A DNA stretch of 64,000 bases, taken from the NCBI RefSeq assembly GCF_946404925.1, contig NZ_CAMJFM010000004.1, positions 86,909 through 150,908 of the forward strand, written 5' to 3'. Shown piece after piece: positions 50,917-59,310 of the stretch; the stretch's first letter is position 1; every line of letters starts with the position of its first letter. The stretch comes from an uncultured Prevotella sp. GTDB taxonomy: Bacteria; Bacteroidota; Bacteroidia; Bacteroidales; Bacteroidaceae. The position numbers and the translations under genes are program-made. Under the pieces are notes generated by a model. That model was not told where the DNA came from, did no database searches, and saw only the letters and a list, made by a program, of their open reading frames with translations.

Positions 50917-51770
50917 AACTACAAAGTATCGTAAGAATTGCCGTATTGGCATTGCCGTTAGTGCTTGTGTCGTGTAAGTCGCACAAGAAGGTAGTTGATC
51001 CTACACCTACAATCGGCCAGCGTCAAGCTACCGATTTCCTTGGTCAGGTACGTGAAAACCAGCAGACGGCTAAGTTCATTACTTCAAAGGTTAAGTTCTC
51101 TGTTGAGGTAGGCCCCCAGAAGTTAACGCTTACTGGCAACCTGAAGATGAGACGTAACGACGTAATCCGTCTTCAGTTGATGGCTTTCGGATTTGTTGAG
51201 GCAGGTCGATTGGAATTCACTAAGGATTATGTGCTGATCATGGACCGCATCAATAAGCAGTATCTTAAGGCACCATATCGCCAGATCGATTTCTTGCGTA
51301 ATAGCGGTCTGAATTTCGCTGCCCTTCAGGCATTATTCTGGAACGAGCTCTTTAAGCCCAATCAGGGTAGCGATGCTGTGGTGTTGGATAAGAACAGTGC
51401 CAACTCAAGTTTCTCTACCATCGAGAGTGGTGATGATATGATTATCAGTCTTGAAGACGGAAAGATGGATTATAGCTGGTTGGCCAGTAAGAATACAGCC
51501 ATCATCCGTATGGCCAATATCCTGTATAAGGACCGTTTCAATGGTAACACCCAGCTTAATTGGGACTACTCTGATTTCGAGGTGTTCAGTCGTAAGATGT
51601 ATCCCAAGAAGCACCTGATTAAGCTTACCACCCCAGATAAGGAAGTTAAGCTTGGCATGACTTTGAACTATATTGGTTCAGATACAGAGTGGGAGGCCAG
51701 AACAGAAGTTTCTAACAAGTATCGTGAGGTAACAGTGGATGAGATACTCCGCCGATTCATGGCTCTATGA
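50913..51770 (+). CDS. DUF4292 lipoprotein (LolB-like fold candidate)
   Basis: The protein has 285 residues. The lipobox LVSC places lipidation at Cys21. The mature chain has the DUF4292 pattern: KVKFSVEVGPQKLTLTGNLKMRRNDVIRLQLMAFGFVEAGRLEFT, then DRINKQYLKAPYRQID and NFAALQALFWNELF. The half-open beta-barrel suggested by this pattern resembles LolA/LolB lipoprotein carriers; that comparison is inference. It lies in the dut-TPR-DUF4292-EnvC unit with four-base overlaps on both sides. Confidence 0.82.
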   Translation: MKLQSIVRIAVLALPLVLVSCKSHKKVVDPTPTIGQRQATDFLGQVRENQQTAKFITSKVKFSVEVGPQKLTLTGNLKMRRNDVIRLQLMAFGFVEAGRLEFTKDYVLIMDRINKQYLKAPYRQIDFLRNSGLNFAALQALFWNELFKPNQGSDAVVLDKNSANSSFSTIESGDDMIISLEDGKMDYSWLASKNTAIIRMANILYKDRFNGNTQLNWDYSDFEVFSRKMYPKKHLIKLTTPDKEVKLGMTLNYIGSDTEWEARTEVSNKYREVTVDEILRRFMAL

Positions 51771-53377
51771 TGAATAGAGTGTTTCGTTGTAATTATGTCG
51801 TGATGGTGCTTGTAGCACTCATCTCGTTTTCTTCGCCTGCTATGGCACAGCAGGCGAAAAAAACGTCTGCACATAAGCGTACCACGACTACTGCCAAAAA
51901 GAAAACGGCCACCAAGAAGGCTGCACCGAAGAAGACTGCTACAACCAAACAGCCTGTTACTGTTAACAGCCTTAAGGATGAGCAGCAAAGGGTGCGCAAG
52001 CAGATTGCTGAGCAGCAGCGTAAGCTTCAGGCTAACGAGCGTGATGTTAAGAAACGATTACAGAATCTGTTGATTATCAACAATGAGATTGCCGATAAAC
52101 GTAAGTCTATCGACACCATCCGTAATGATATCAATCGTCTTGATGGCGATATCCATACACTTGAGGCTCACATGAAATATCTGGAGGGTGAGCTTTCAGA
52201 GCGCAAGCAGCGATTCATCAAGTCAATGCGTTATATGCATCGTAATCGCAATATGCAGAGCCAGCTGATGTTTATCTTCAGTGCCAAGAATCTGTCGCAG
52301 ATGTATCGCCGCATGAGATTTGTGCGTGAGTATGCTATTTACCAGCAGAACCAGGCCGAGGCGGTGAAGTCAATGAAGACTCAGGTGGCTGAGGCATTCA
52401 ATGAACTTACTGATACCAAAAAACAGAAGAACGACCTTCTGGTGAGGGATGAACAGGAGCGCAGGTCGCTTGAGGGTAAGCAGGAAGAGCAGCAGAAGAT
52501 GGTGTCTTCTCTGCAGAAACAGCAGAAGACTATCCAGGGCATTATAGATCAACAGAAGAAACGTGATGCACAGCTAAATGCACAGATTGATAAGCTGATT
52601 GCCCAGGAGATAGCCCGTGCCAAGGCTCGTGCTGAGGCTGAGGCTAAGCGTAAGGCTGCTGAGGCCGAAGCTAAGCGTAAAGCCGAGGAACTGGCCAAGA
52701 AGAAGGCTGCTGCCGAAGCTGCTCGCAAGGAGAACGAACGCAGAATAGCCGAAGCCAAAGAAAAGGAGAGAAAGGCAAAGGCAGAGGCTCTGGCTGCAGA
52801 TAAAAAGAATGCAGAAGAAAAAGCTGCTGCAGAACGTGCTGCCGCTGAGGCTGAACGTGCCCGACTGGCTGCTGAACGCAAAGCTGCTGCTGATGCAAAG
52901 GCTCATGAAAAGGAAGTGGCTGAGGCCAAAAAGGCCGAGACCGTATATACTGTATCGTCGGAGGATCGCCAGTTAAGTGGTAACTTCGAGAGTAACCGCG
53001 GTCGCCTGCCCATGCCTATAACTGGCGCTTATCGTATTGTGAACCACTTTGGCGTAAACCATGTTACTGATGTAAAAGGTCACGTCACGCTTGATAAGAA
53101 AGGTATCGACATCAAGGGACAGCCAGGTGCTGCTGTACGTTGTATATTCGATGGCGAGGTAAGTGCTGTGTTCAGTTATGCTGGCACCACGGTGGTCATC
53201 GTGCGTCATGGTAGTTACCTTTCGGTATACTGCGATTTGGCATCAGTTAACGTGAGTCGTGGACAAAAAGTAAGCACCCGACAGACGCTTGGTCGTGTGG
53301 GTGCCGAAGGTTTGATGCAGTTCCAGTTGCGCCATGGTAGTGCAAAACTAAATCCGGAGGGATGGTTGGCCAGATAG
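51767..53377 (+). CDS. EnvC-like murein hydrolase activator
   Basis: The protein has 536 residues. A signal peptide (cleavage after SPAMA) precedes a Lys/Thr/Ala-rich stretch (30-65), long coiled coils (about 66-290), an Ala/Glu/Lys-rich helix (290-385) and a C-terminal M23/LytM domain (about 425-536; KKGIDIKGQPGAAVRCIFDGEVSAVF, VVIVRHGSYLSVYCDL, LQFQLRHGSAKLNPEGWL with the preceding M). As in E. coli EnvC, the zinc ligands of active LytM enzymes are not all present, so it probably activates cell-wall amidases at the division site rather than cutting peptidoglycan itself. Confidence 0.88.
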   Translation: MMNRVFRCNYVVMVLVALISFSSPAMAQQAKKTSAHKRTTTTAKKKTATKKAAPKKTATTKQPVTVNSLKDEQQRVRKQIAEQQRKLQANERDVKKRLQNLLIINNEIADKRKSIDTIRNDINRLDGDIHTLEAHMKYLEGELSERKQRFIKSMRYMHRNRNMQSQLMFIFSAKNLSQMYRRMRFVREYAIYQQNQAEAVKSMKTQVAEAFNELTDTKKQKNDLLVRDEQERRSLEGKQEEQQKMVSSLQKQQKTIQGIIDQQKKRDAQLNAQIDKLIAQEIARAKARAEAEAKRKAAEAEAKRKAEELAKKKAAAEAARKENERRIAEAKEKERKAKAEALAADKKNAEEKAAAERAAAEAERARLAAERKAAADAKAHEKEVAEAKKAETVYTVSSEDRQLSGNFESNRGRLPMPITGAYRIVNHFGVNHVTDVKGHVTLDKKGIDIKGQPGAAVRCIFDGEVSAVFSYAGTTVVIVRHGSYLSVYCDLASVNVSRGQKVSTRQTLGRVGAEGLMQFQLRHGSAKLNPEGWLAR

Positions 53378-53378
53378 A

Positions 53379-53392
53379 CACTAAAGTGTCAA
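53379..53392. terminator. Small hairpin between convergent genes
   Basis: GACACTAAAGTGTC is a short palindrome covering the end of the M20 peptidase gene and following the EnvC stop by one base. The stem is weak (5-6 bp) and has no T-run, so termination here is uncertain. Confidence 0.3.
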
Positions 53393-54445
53393 TCCGTCCA
53401 ACAATCCTACATAGGTTTCTATAGCCTGTTCTATTTCCGAGATTCTGATGAATTCGTTGGCTGAGTGCGAACGGCTTGATTCGCCAGGTCCCAACTTGAA
53501 TGATGGGAATGGCATCAAAGCCTGGTCGCTCAGGGTGGGCGAGCCAAATGGCTGCATGCCTCTCTCTATACATCTCTTAATAAGAGGATGCTCTGGAGAT
53601 ATGGCCGAAGAATGCAGACGGAAAGAGCGGGCGCGAAGCTCGCACTTAGTCATCTTCTTGCAGAGGAAGTTGAACAGGTATTCATTCTGATAGAACTCGT
53701 TGGTGCGTACATCTATAATAAAATGTAGTGTGTCCGGAATTACGTTGTGCTGGGTGCCACCCTCAATCACGGTAACCGTCATCTTTGTGGCGCCAAGCAG
53801 TGGACTAACCTTGCGGAATCTGTAGTCGCGAAGCCAAACCAGGTCGTCAAGTGCTTCATAGATGGCATTAACGCCTTCGTTTCTGGCGGCATGTCCTGAT
53901 TTGCCGTGGGCATATCCATCAATAACCATCAAGCCTTTTTCAGCTATGGCTGGCTGCATGTTGGTTGGTTCGCCTACTATGGCAACATCAACCTTGGGTA
54001 ATAGTGGCAGAATACGACTCAATCCGTTATCGCCCGAAACTTCTTCCTCAGCAGAGGCTACCCACAACAGATTATAGTTGCGAGGACGCTGGAGCATGAT
54101 GCGATATGTCTGTAATAGTGAAACCAATCCGCCACCGCAATCATTAGCGCCAAGTCCATATAGCATATCGCCCTCTTGGGTAGGCGTAAAGGCATCGCGA
54201 GTCCACGAACTTACGGGTTTTACTGTGTCGATGTGTGCATTAAGCATCACCGTTGGTCGATTATTGTCCCAGTCTGGACATCCCACCCAGAGGTTATTAC
54301 CCTCTCGTCCGAATGGTAGATTCCACAACTTCAGGTATTCTGCCAACTTATCAGCAGCCTTTGTCTCATCTCTACTTACAGAAGGGATTGCTATCAGTTC
54401 CTTCAGTAATTCAACCGCATCGTTGACGTAGTTTCTGGTCTCCAT
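53381..54445 (-). CDS. M20 family metallohydrolase (ArgE/DapE-like)
   Basis: The protein has 354 residues. Zinc-site motifs of M20 deacylases are in order: NAHIDTV (His71, Asp73), GANDCGGG (Asp102) and ASAEEEVSG (catalytic Glu134 region). The short dimerisation domain follows (GYAHGKSGHAARNEG). In Bacteroidetes close relatives act on N-acetyl- or N-succinyl-ornithine in arginine synthesis, and others on diaminopimelate precursors. No arginine gene is adjacent, so the substrate is left open. Confidence 0.82.
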   Translation of the reverse strand: METRNYVNDAVELLKELIAIPSVSRDETKAADKLAEYLKLWNLPFGREGNNLWVGCPDWDNNRPTVMLNAHIDTVKPVSSWTRDAFTPTQEGDMLYGLGANDCGGGLVSLLQTYRIMLQRPRNYNLLWVASAEEEVSGDNGLSRILPLLPKVDVAIVGEPTNMQPAIAEKGLMVIDGYAHGKSGHAARNEGVNAIYEALDDLVWLRDYRFRKVSPLLGATKMTVTVIEGGTQHNVIPDTLHFIIDVRTNEFYQNEYLFNFLCKKMTKCELRARSFRLHSSAISPEHPLIKRCIERGMQPFGSPTLSDQALMPFPSFKLGPGESSRSHSANEFIRISEIEQAIETYVGLLDGLTL

Positions 54446-54447
54446 AA

Positions 54448-55446
54448 TTATTTGGTTTTAGTTTTCGAAATCCATACCGATAATAACATCGACATTACCA
54501 GCACTCCGAAGATGATGGCCAACGACCACGGCGTTGGTATCTCAATATGTGGCATATTGATATTCCAGCCGAACAGGTTGCCAAAATCGTTCACGTACTC
54601 ATTCATGGCCAGTAGCATCTTCACGCCTACAAAACTCAGAATGATTCCCAGTCCGTATTTCAGATAGGTAAAATACTTGGCCACAGCAGCCAATGCAAAG
54701 TATAGTGCTCGCAAGCCGAGTATGGCAAAGATATTTGATGTGAGCACAATAAACGGATCGCGGCTCACTGAGAATACAGCTGGGATAGAGTCGACGGCAA
54801 AGGCTACATCTGTTGTCTCTATCACCAGTAGGGTGATAAACAATGGTGTTGCAAGGCGCTTACCGTTTTCAATGATAAAGAACTTGTCCTCATGCATCTG
54901 GTCGGTAACGGGGAAGAATTTCTTGAATAGCTTTACAAAGATATTCTTCGATGGGTCAACCTGTTCGTCGTCTTGGTGGCTGAACATCTTGATACCTGTG
55001 TAAATCAAGAATAATCCGAACAAACCGAGTATCCATTCAAAGCGGGCAATCATTGCGGTTCCTGCAAAGATGAATATACTACGCAGCACCAGTGCGCCGA
55101 ATATTCCCCAGAACAGAACCTCGTGTTGGTATTTGTTCTTAACGCCAAAGAATGAGAAAAGCATCAGGAACACAAAAAGATTATCCATCGATAGCGATTT
55201 CTCTATCAGGTATCCTGCTAAGAACTCCATGGCTTTCTCATGCGAATCGCCTGGGTACCACAGATAAATGCCTCCGCAGAACACCAGTGACACGCCAATC
55301 CACACGGCGGTCATCTTGAGAGCCTCGGATACACCTACCTCGTGCTGACCTTTCTTACCGAACGATTTCAGGTCGATAAGTAGCATTACCAGCACCATTA
55401 TGTAGAACAATATCCACGCCCAAAGGGGTATGTTTACCATTTCCAT
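54448..55446 (-). CDS. TerC/Alx family integral membrane protein
   Basis: The protein has 332 residues and about nine membrane helices. Family signatures are EKSLSMDNLFVFLMLFSFF and ETTDVAFAVDSIPAVFSVS, each with the conserved acidic residues thought to bind metal. Relatives export manganese or protect secreted metalloenzymes (Alx, TerC, YceF types). The start is MEMVNIPLW; the second Met (MVNIP) is an alternative. It lies 2 bp upstream of the M20 gene. Confidence 0.9.
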   Translation of the reverse strand: MEMVNIPLWAWILFYIMVLVMLLIDLKSFGKKGQHEVGVSEALKMTAVWIGVSLVFCGGIYLWYPGDSHEKAMEFLAGYLIEKSLSMDNLFVFLMLFSFFGVKNKYQHEVLFWGIFGALVLRSIFIFAGTAMIARFEWILGLFGLFLIYTGIKMFSHQDDEQVDPSKNIFVKLFKKFFPVTDQMHEDKFFIIENGKRLATPLFITLLVIETTDVAFAVDSIPAVFSVSRDPFIVLTSNIFAILGLRALYFALAAVAKYFTYLKYGLGIILSFVGVKMLLAMNEYVNDFGNLFGWNINMPHIEIPTPWSLAIIFGVLVMSMLLSVWISKTKTK

Positions 55447-55473
55447 ATATTCCTATTTCTTCGTTTTCAGCTG

Positions 55474-55505
55474 CAAAGTTACTATTTAGTTTGCAAAAAG
55501 CCAAA
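55474..55505 (-). promoter_or_regulatory. Promoter for terC
   Basis: The minus strand reads TTTG (55502-55505), a 20-nt spacer, and TAACTTTG (55474-55481), a full -33/-7 pair 27 nt before the ATG. Confidence 0.72.
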
Positions 55506-55543
55506 TTAATTTCAGTTTTTTCTTTGAATAAGAAAATAAGTTG

Positions 55544-55551
55544 TACTTTTG
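55544..55551 (+). promoter_or_regulatory. Promoter -7 box for the short comEC gene
   Basis: TACTTTTG followed by CA; it ends 9 nt before the ATG at 55561, so the leader is very short. TTTG at 55523-55526 is a possible -33 with a 17-nt spacer. Confidence 0.6.
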
Positions 55552-55560
55552 CATCTCGAT

Positions 55561-56739
55561 ATGAGTAACAGATTGTTGGATAATGCCCCCTTGCTGCGAT
55601 TGGCTGTATGTATGATTATTGGCATCACCATTGCCAATTACATCGAGTTGCCCATCCCCATCTTTCCTGTATTTGCTGGAATGGTGGTTATTGCTCTACT
55701 GTTGGGATCACATAGGTATTTGCAATCTGTAGCCGTGTTACTTTGCTTCTTGCTGATGGGCATGTTCCTCATACAGCGACAGTTGTCTATGCCGGATGAA
55801 TCACAGAGCGTCTCGCGTATTGATCGTTCAAAGCAGTTCTTCCTGAGTCAGCGCAGTAAGTTGTTAGAGCGTTTCGCTGATGGTGGCGTGGATGGCGATG
55901 CTTATGCCGTGGTGGCAGCCATGTCGCTTGGCGATAAGTCGGCCCTGACTCGCGATCTCAAGGATACGTATTCTGTTAGTGGTGCATCGCATGTGTTGGC
56001 CCTCAGTGGCCTTCACCTCGGCATCATCTATATGCTGCTTTCGGTGCTTTTGCCTCGTCGCAGATGGCCTGCGTTGTCACAGCTTCTCATCATACTATTC
56101 ATCTGGGCATTTGTCTTCTTGGTCGGTATGTCTGTCAGTGTGGTTCGTTCGGCCATCATGCTCACTGTTTATGGACTTTTGTCTATCGGAAATCGCGACA
56201 AGATGTCGATAAACGCCCTCGCTTTTACTGCAATTGTGATGCTGATGTGGAATCCGGCCTGGTTGTTTGATGTAGGATTCCAGATGTCATTTCTGGCGGT
56301 GTTTGCCATCTTGCTGTTTGTGCCTTTGTTCGATGATGTGTTCTCTGCAGAGTATCTGATGGCGCATCGATGGATAAAGCGCATCTGGGGATTAGTGGTG
56401 GTAAGTTGCTCGGCCCAGTTAGGAGTTGCTCCGTTGATAGCTTTCTACTTTGGTCGATTCTCGACCTATTTCCTGCTGACAAACTTCATCGTGATTCCTG
56501 CTGCTATGGCCATACTATGGCTATCGTTGGTAGTATTGTTGTTTCCATCCCTCGCGTACATATTATTATATATAGTGCAGTGCCTAAATGCGATTCTATC
56601 ACGTATCACAGCCATCCCAGGAGCATGCATTGATAACCTCCACCCGAGTGTTCTTCAGGTGATGCTTATCTATGTGCTCATCTTCTGCAGCTATCTGCTT
56701 ATAGAAAGAATAAAACCAATAATGGGATGGAGAGCATAG
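55561..56739 (+). CDS. ComEC/Rec2-type protein reduced to the channel domain
   Basis: The protein has 392 residues from MSNRLLDNAPLL; the TTG further upstream in the frame lies in the promoter. The Competence domain is clear: GDKSALTRDLKDTYSVSGASHVLALSGLHLGIIYMLL, then VGMSVSVVRSAIMLTVYGL, WLFDVGFQMSFLAVFAIL and SCSAQLGVAPLIAFYFGRFSTYFLLTNFIVIP. About eleven membrane helices are predicted. Typical ComEC proteins have 650-800 residues with an N-terminal OB domain (DUF4131) and often a metallo-beta-lactamase domain; both are absent, with only about 50 residues between the first helices and the channel domain. It would form the inner-membrane pore for single-stranded DNA. Confidence 0.82.
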   Translation: MSNRLLDNAPLLRLAVCMIIGITIANYIELPIPIFPVFAGMVVIALLLGSHRYLQSVAVLLCFLLMGMFLIQRQLSMPDESQSVSRIDRSKQFFLSQRSKLLERFADGGVDGDAYAVVAAMSLGDKSALTRDLKDTYSVSGASHVLALSGLHLGIIYMLLSVLLPRRRWPALSQLLIILFIWAFVFLVGMSVSVVRSAIMLTVYGLLSIGNRDKMSINALAFTAIVMLMWNPAWLFDVGFQMSFLAVFAILLFVPLFDDVFSAEYLMAHRWIKRIWGLVVVSCSAQLGVAPLIAFYFGRFSTYFLLTNFIVIPAAMAILWLSLVVLLFPSLAYILLYIVQCLNAILSRITAIPGACIDNLHPSVLQVMLIYVLIFCSYLLIERIKPIMGWRA

Positions 56740-57610
56740 AGATGAGTGTGGTTATGAATGTAATCTCGGTAATCATCGTTGTGTCCTTGCCGTACTTCAG
56801 ACAGAGTATGGTGCCATAAGTGGCCACGGGCATGGCTATTACTACCGTATTGATGTTAACCACGAAACTCGAAAAGCCCAATGCTGTGCACAGATAATAG
56901 ATGCCGATTGGTAATATAGCCAGTCGGAATACAGTTGTAGCATATACGGTGCTGTTGCCAAGTAGCGAGCGCAGCGATAGGTTCGACATCGATGAACCAA
57001 CAATCAGCAAGGCTGCTGGTACGGTGATGTTGCCTATCATCGTCAGAGGCTGACTGATAAATGCTGGAATATCTTCTATCCTCAGGGCTACAATCAGCAT
57101 CGTTAGGTAGGCTGACAGCATTGGGGTAGAGTAGAGAATCTTTTTCTCAATTCGTCTTTCTTCTACTTCGCCTTTCCCCGTAATAAGTATTGCTCCTATG
57201 GTAAATACTGCAAAAGTATTTACCACATTCAGTACAGCAGCATAGAATATGGCCTCGTGTCCGAAGATTGATGCAACAACGGGATAGCCCATAAAACCTA
57301 CGTTGCCAAACATGAGCGCGAAACCTATTGCGCCTTCATCGGCTTTGTTCTTAGTAAGATAACGTGGCAACAGGAATGCCACGCCCGTTAGTGCGGCGTA
57401 TGTAATCACACTTATCAGCAATAGTGGCAGAATATACTCTCTATCGGGCAATTCACCCGTCATTGCTGATGACAGAATCAGCGCTGGACATGTGATATTT
57501 ATCACTAATCTCGACAGCTTTCTGTCGAAATCACCCCCTAAATATCCTATTTTGCCTGCAATATAACCTAATATTACGATGGCAAACAATGTCATCATGA
57601 CTGTTAACAT
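56699..57610 (-). CDS. AEC family transporter
   Basis: The protein has 303 residues and about ten membrane helices in the two-fold arrangement of auxin efflux carrier (AEC) proteins: PALILSSAMTGELP, FALMFGNVGFMGYPVV, TVPAALLIVGSSMSNLSLRSLLG and MPVATYGTILCLKYGKD. Bacterial members carry malate, malonate or similar anions. Its 3' end overlaps the convergent comEC gene by 41 bp. The promoter -7 box ends 5 nt before this ATG, so translation may begin leaderless here or at the MM at residues 5-6. Confidence 0.85.
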   Translation of the reverse strand: MLTVMMTLFAIVILGYIAGKIGYLGGDFDRKLSRLVINITCPALILSSAMTGELPDREYILPLLLISVITYAALTGVAFLLPRYLTKNKADEGAIGFALMFGNVGFMGYPVVASIFGHEAIFYAAVLNVVNTFAVFTIGAILITGKGEVEERRIEKKILYSTPMLSAYLTMLIVALRIEDIPAFISQPLTMIGNITVPAALLIVGSSMSNLSLRSLLGNSTVYATTVFRLAILPIGIYYLCTALGFSSFVVNINTVVIAMPVATYGTILCLKYGKDTTMITEITFITTLISMLSIPLLVLFFL

Positions 57611-57615
57611 GGGTG

Positions 57616-57623
57616 CAAAGGTA
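57616..57623 (-). promoter_or_regulatory. Promoter -7 box for the AEC transporter
   Basis: The minus strand reads TACCTTTG followed by CACCC and then the ATG. The box is only 5 nt from the start codon. Confidence 0.65.
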
Positions 57624-57645
57624 CTACTTTTTTTCTATATTAATC

Positions 57646-57753
57646 GTTTTCTGCGGCAGAAAACACTGTTTTCTCTGTTGGAATATTCCGTTTTCTGGCG
57701 TAGGAAATAGTGTTTTCTCTAGGAGAAAACATCGTTTTCCTGCCCTAGAAAAC
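57646..57753. repeat. Five-unit palindrome array, 22-bp period
   Basis: Units begin with GTTTTC at 57646, 57668, 57690, 57712 and 57734, exactly 22 bp apart. Units 1 (GTTTTCTG-CGG-CAGAAAAC) and 4 (GTTTTCTC-TAG-GAGAAAAC) are perfect 8-bp hairpins, unit 5 has a 6-bp stem, and units 2 and 3 have decayed right arms. It lies between the rseP terminator and the AEC promoter, in a 262-bp gap without a gene. Confidence 0.92.
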
Positions 57754-57757
57754 GCTT

Positions 57758-57840
57758 GCTGCCACCTGCCACCCATCTGCCACCACCAAAAAAGCCCCTG
57801 TTTATGGGGCTTTGAGGGGTGTTGGTGGCAGAGTGGCAGC
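57758..57840 (-). terminator. rseP operon terminator inside nested TGCCACC inverted repeats
   Basis: AAAGCCCC (57791-57798) and GGGGCTTT (57806-57813) form a perfect 8-bp stem, followed on the minus strand by a T6 run, ideal for ending the tsaB-to-rseP unit. Around it are nested arms: CTGCCACC 57777-57784 with 57824-57831, and GCTGCCAC 57758-57765 with 57833-57840. Confidence 0.85.
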
Positions 57841-57872
57841 AATTTTCGCTAAAATTATTTGTATTACGAAAA

Positions 57873-59258
57873 TTACATGTAGCCTAACCAACGGAGAATA
57901 TCATTGAGGTTTGCAAATACCATGAGTAGTATCAGCAATCCGAAACCAACATACTCTGCGCGTATCATGAATGTCTCTGATGGTTTGCGGCGGGTAATCA
58001 TCTCGTAGAACAAGAACAGTACATGTCCACCATCAAGAGCAGGGATGGGCAGAATGTTCATGAACGCAAGGATGATGCTGAGGAAGGCGGTCATCTTCCA
58101 GAAAAGATACCAATCCCATACTGGTGGGAATAGACTTCCGATGGCTCCAAAACCGCCGATTGACTTAGCACCGTCGGCAGTAAACACATACTTCATATCG
58201 CCCACATAACCTTTCAGTACATTCCAACCGTAGGCGATACCTGCGGGGAAACTCTCAAAGAATCCGTATTCCTTGGTTATTGGCTGATAAATACCAGCAA
58301 TGGTCTGAACAAAGAATCCGAGTTTCAGCTCTGGAGTCAGAGTGATGGTGGCTGTGTCTTTAGCTTCACCACGGGCATAGACGATGGTGGCTGTGCGAAT
58401 TTTCAGACTATCTGCCTGACTCTTAGCCTCGGTCATCATATCCTCGAGCACGCCGAGTTGGTCGGTAAACTCGTTATAGCTGTCAACGGGCTTGCCGTTG
58501 ATGCCTACAATCTTATCGCCCTTCTGCAGTCCGATTTTTGCGGCTGGTGAGTCTGCCATTACACTGTCAACTACTGCGGGGATCAGTGGACGAACGAATG
58601 ATGGTTCTGCCTTCAGCATACCCAGCAGATTGATGTCGCCTGGCAGCTTGATGCTCATTGGCTTACCATCACGGATAATGTCGGCGCGGGTAGCCTCGCT
58701 CAGGTCGCGATACATATCGGCACTGAAGTCCTTGAACTCGCCCTTTTCGGTTCCTACCAAGATATCACCATCCTTGAATCCGTACTGCTTAGCCTCGGTG
58801 TTGAACTTCATACCCAAGGTCATGTTCTTGGTGGGGATATAGGTATCGCCCCAGTAGAACAGAATCATGGAGTAGATAAACAAGGCCAACAGGAAGTTGA
58901 CGAGCACACCGCCAATCATTACCAGCAGGCGCTGCCATGCGGGCTTGCTGCGGAACTCCCAAGGCTGCTCGGGCTGTTTCATCTGCTCGGTATCGAAACT
59001 CTCGTCGATCATTCCGGCTATCTTACAGTAGCCGCCGAGTGGCAACCAACCTATACCGTATTGTGTATCACTATTCTTGGGCTTGAATTTAAACAGACTA
59101 CCGTCCCACTTCCAGATGCTGGGGTCGAAGAATAGGTAGAACTTTTCTACGCGGATGCCAAAGAGCTTGGCAAAAAAGAAGTGGCCACCCTCATGGAGCA
59201 GCACCAGCAGGCCAATGGCCAGCATGAATTGTAAAAGTCTAATTAAAAAGATATCCAT
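57873..59258 (-). CDS. rseP: RIP metalloprotease RseP (site-2 protease)
   Basis: The protein has 461 residues. The zinc motif HEGGH (22-26) lies in the first membrane segment (LVLLHEGGHFFFAKLFGIRVEKF). Two PDZ-like regions follow (GFKDGDILVG and SPAAKIGLQKGDKIVGING), and the second catalytic motif is NILPIPALDGGHVLFLFYE near the end. It cuts transmembrane anti-sigma factors and signal-peptide remnants within the membrane. It is the last gene of the operon, separated from dxr by a GC-rich hairpin. Confidence 0.93.
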   Translation of the reverse strand: MDIFLIRLLQFMLAIGLLVLLHEGGHFFFAKLFGIRVEKFYLFFDPSIWKWDGSLFKFKPKNSDTQYGIGWLPLGGYCKIAGMIDESFDTEQMKQPEQPWEFRSKPAWQRLLVMIGGVLVNFLLALFIYSMILFYWGDTYIPTKNMTLGMKFNTEAKQYGFKDGDILVGTEKGEFKDFSADMYRDLSEATRADIIRDGKPMSIKLPGDINLLGMLKAEPSFVRPLIPAVVDSVMADSPAAKIGLQKGDKIVGINGKPVDSYNEFTDQLGVLEDMMTEAKSQADSLKIRTATIVYARGEAKDTATITLTPELKLGFFVQTIAGIYQPITKEYGFFESFPAGIAYGWNVLKGYVGDMKYVFTADGAKSIGGFGAIGSLFPPVWDWYLFWKMTAFLSIILAFMNILPIPALDGGHVLFLFYEMITRRKPSETFMIRAEYVGFGLLILLMVFANLNDILRWLGYM

Positions 59259-59274
59259 AATTCAAAATAGTATT

Positions 59275-59297
59275 CCCCGCCCCCATTGGGGGAGGGG
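59275..59297 (-). repeat. GC-rich hairpin between dxr and rseP
   Basis: On the minus strand CCCCTCCCCC-AAT-GGGGGCGGGG forms a 10-bp stem with a single mismatch and a 3-nt loop. It is preceded by short CCCCACCCCTA-type repeats and followed by an AT-rich stretch. The 52-bp spacer contrasts with the tight joins elsewhere in the operon. Confidence 0.85.
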
Positions 59298-59310
59298 ATA
59301 GGGGTGGGGG

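Noticed and set aside
57613..57852. Open frames on both strands across the 22-bp array
   Set aside because: The predicted peptides repeat FSR/KTLFP-like strings from the array itself, and a terminator lies within them.
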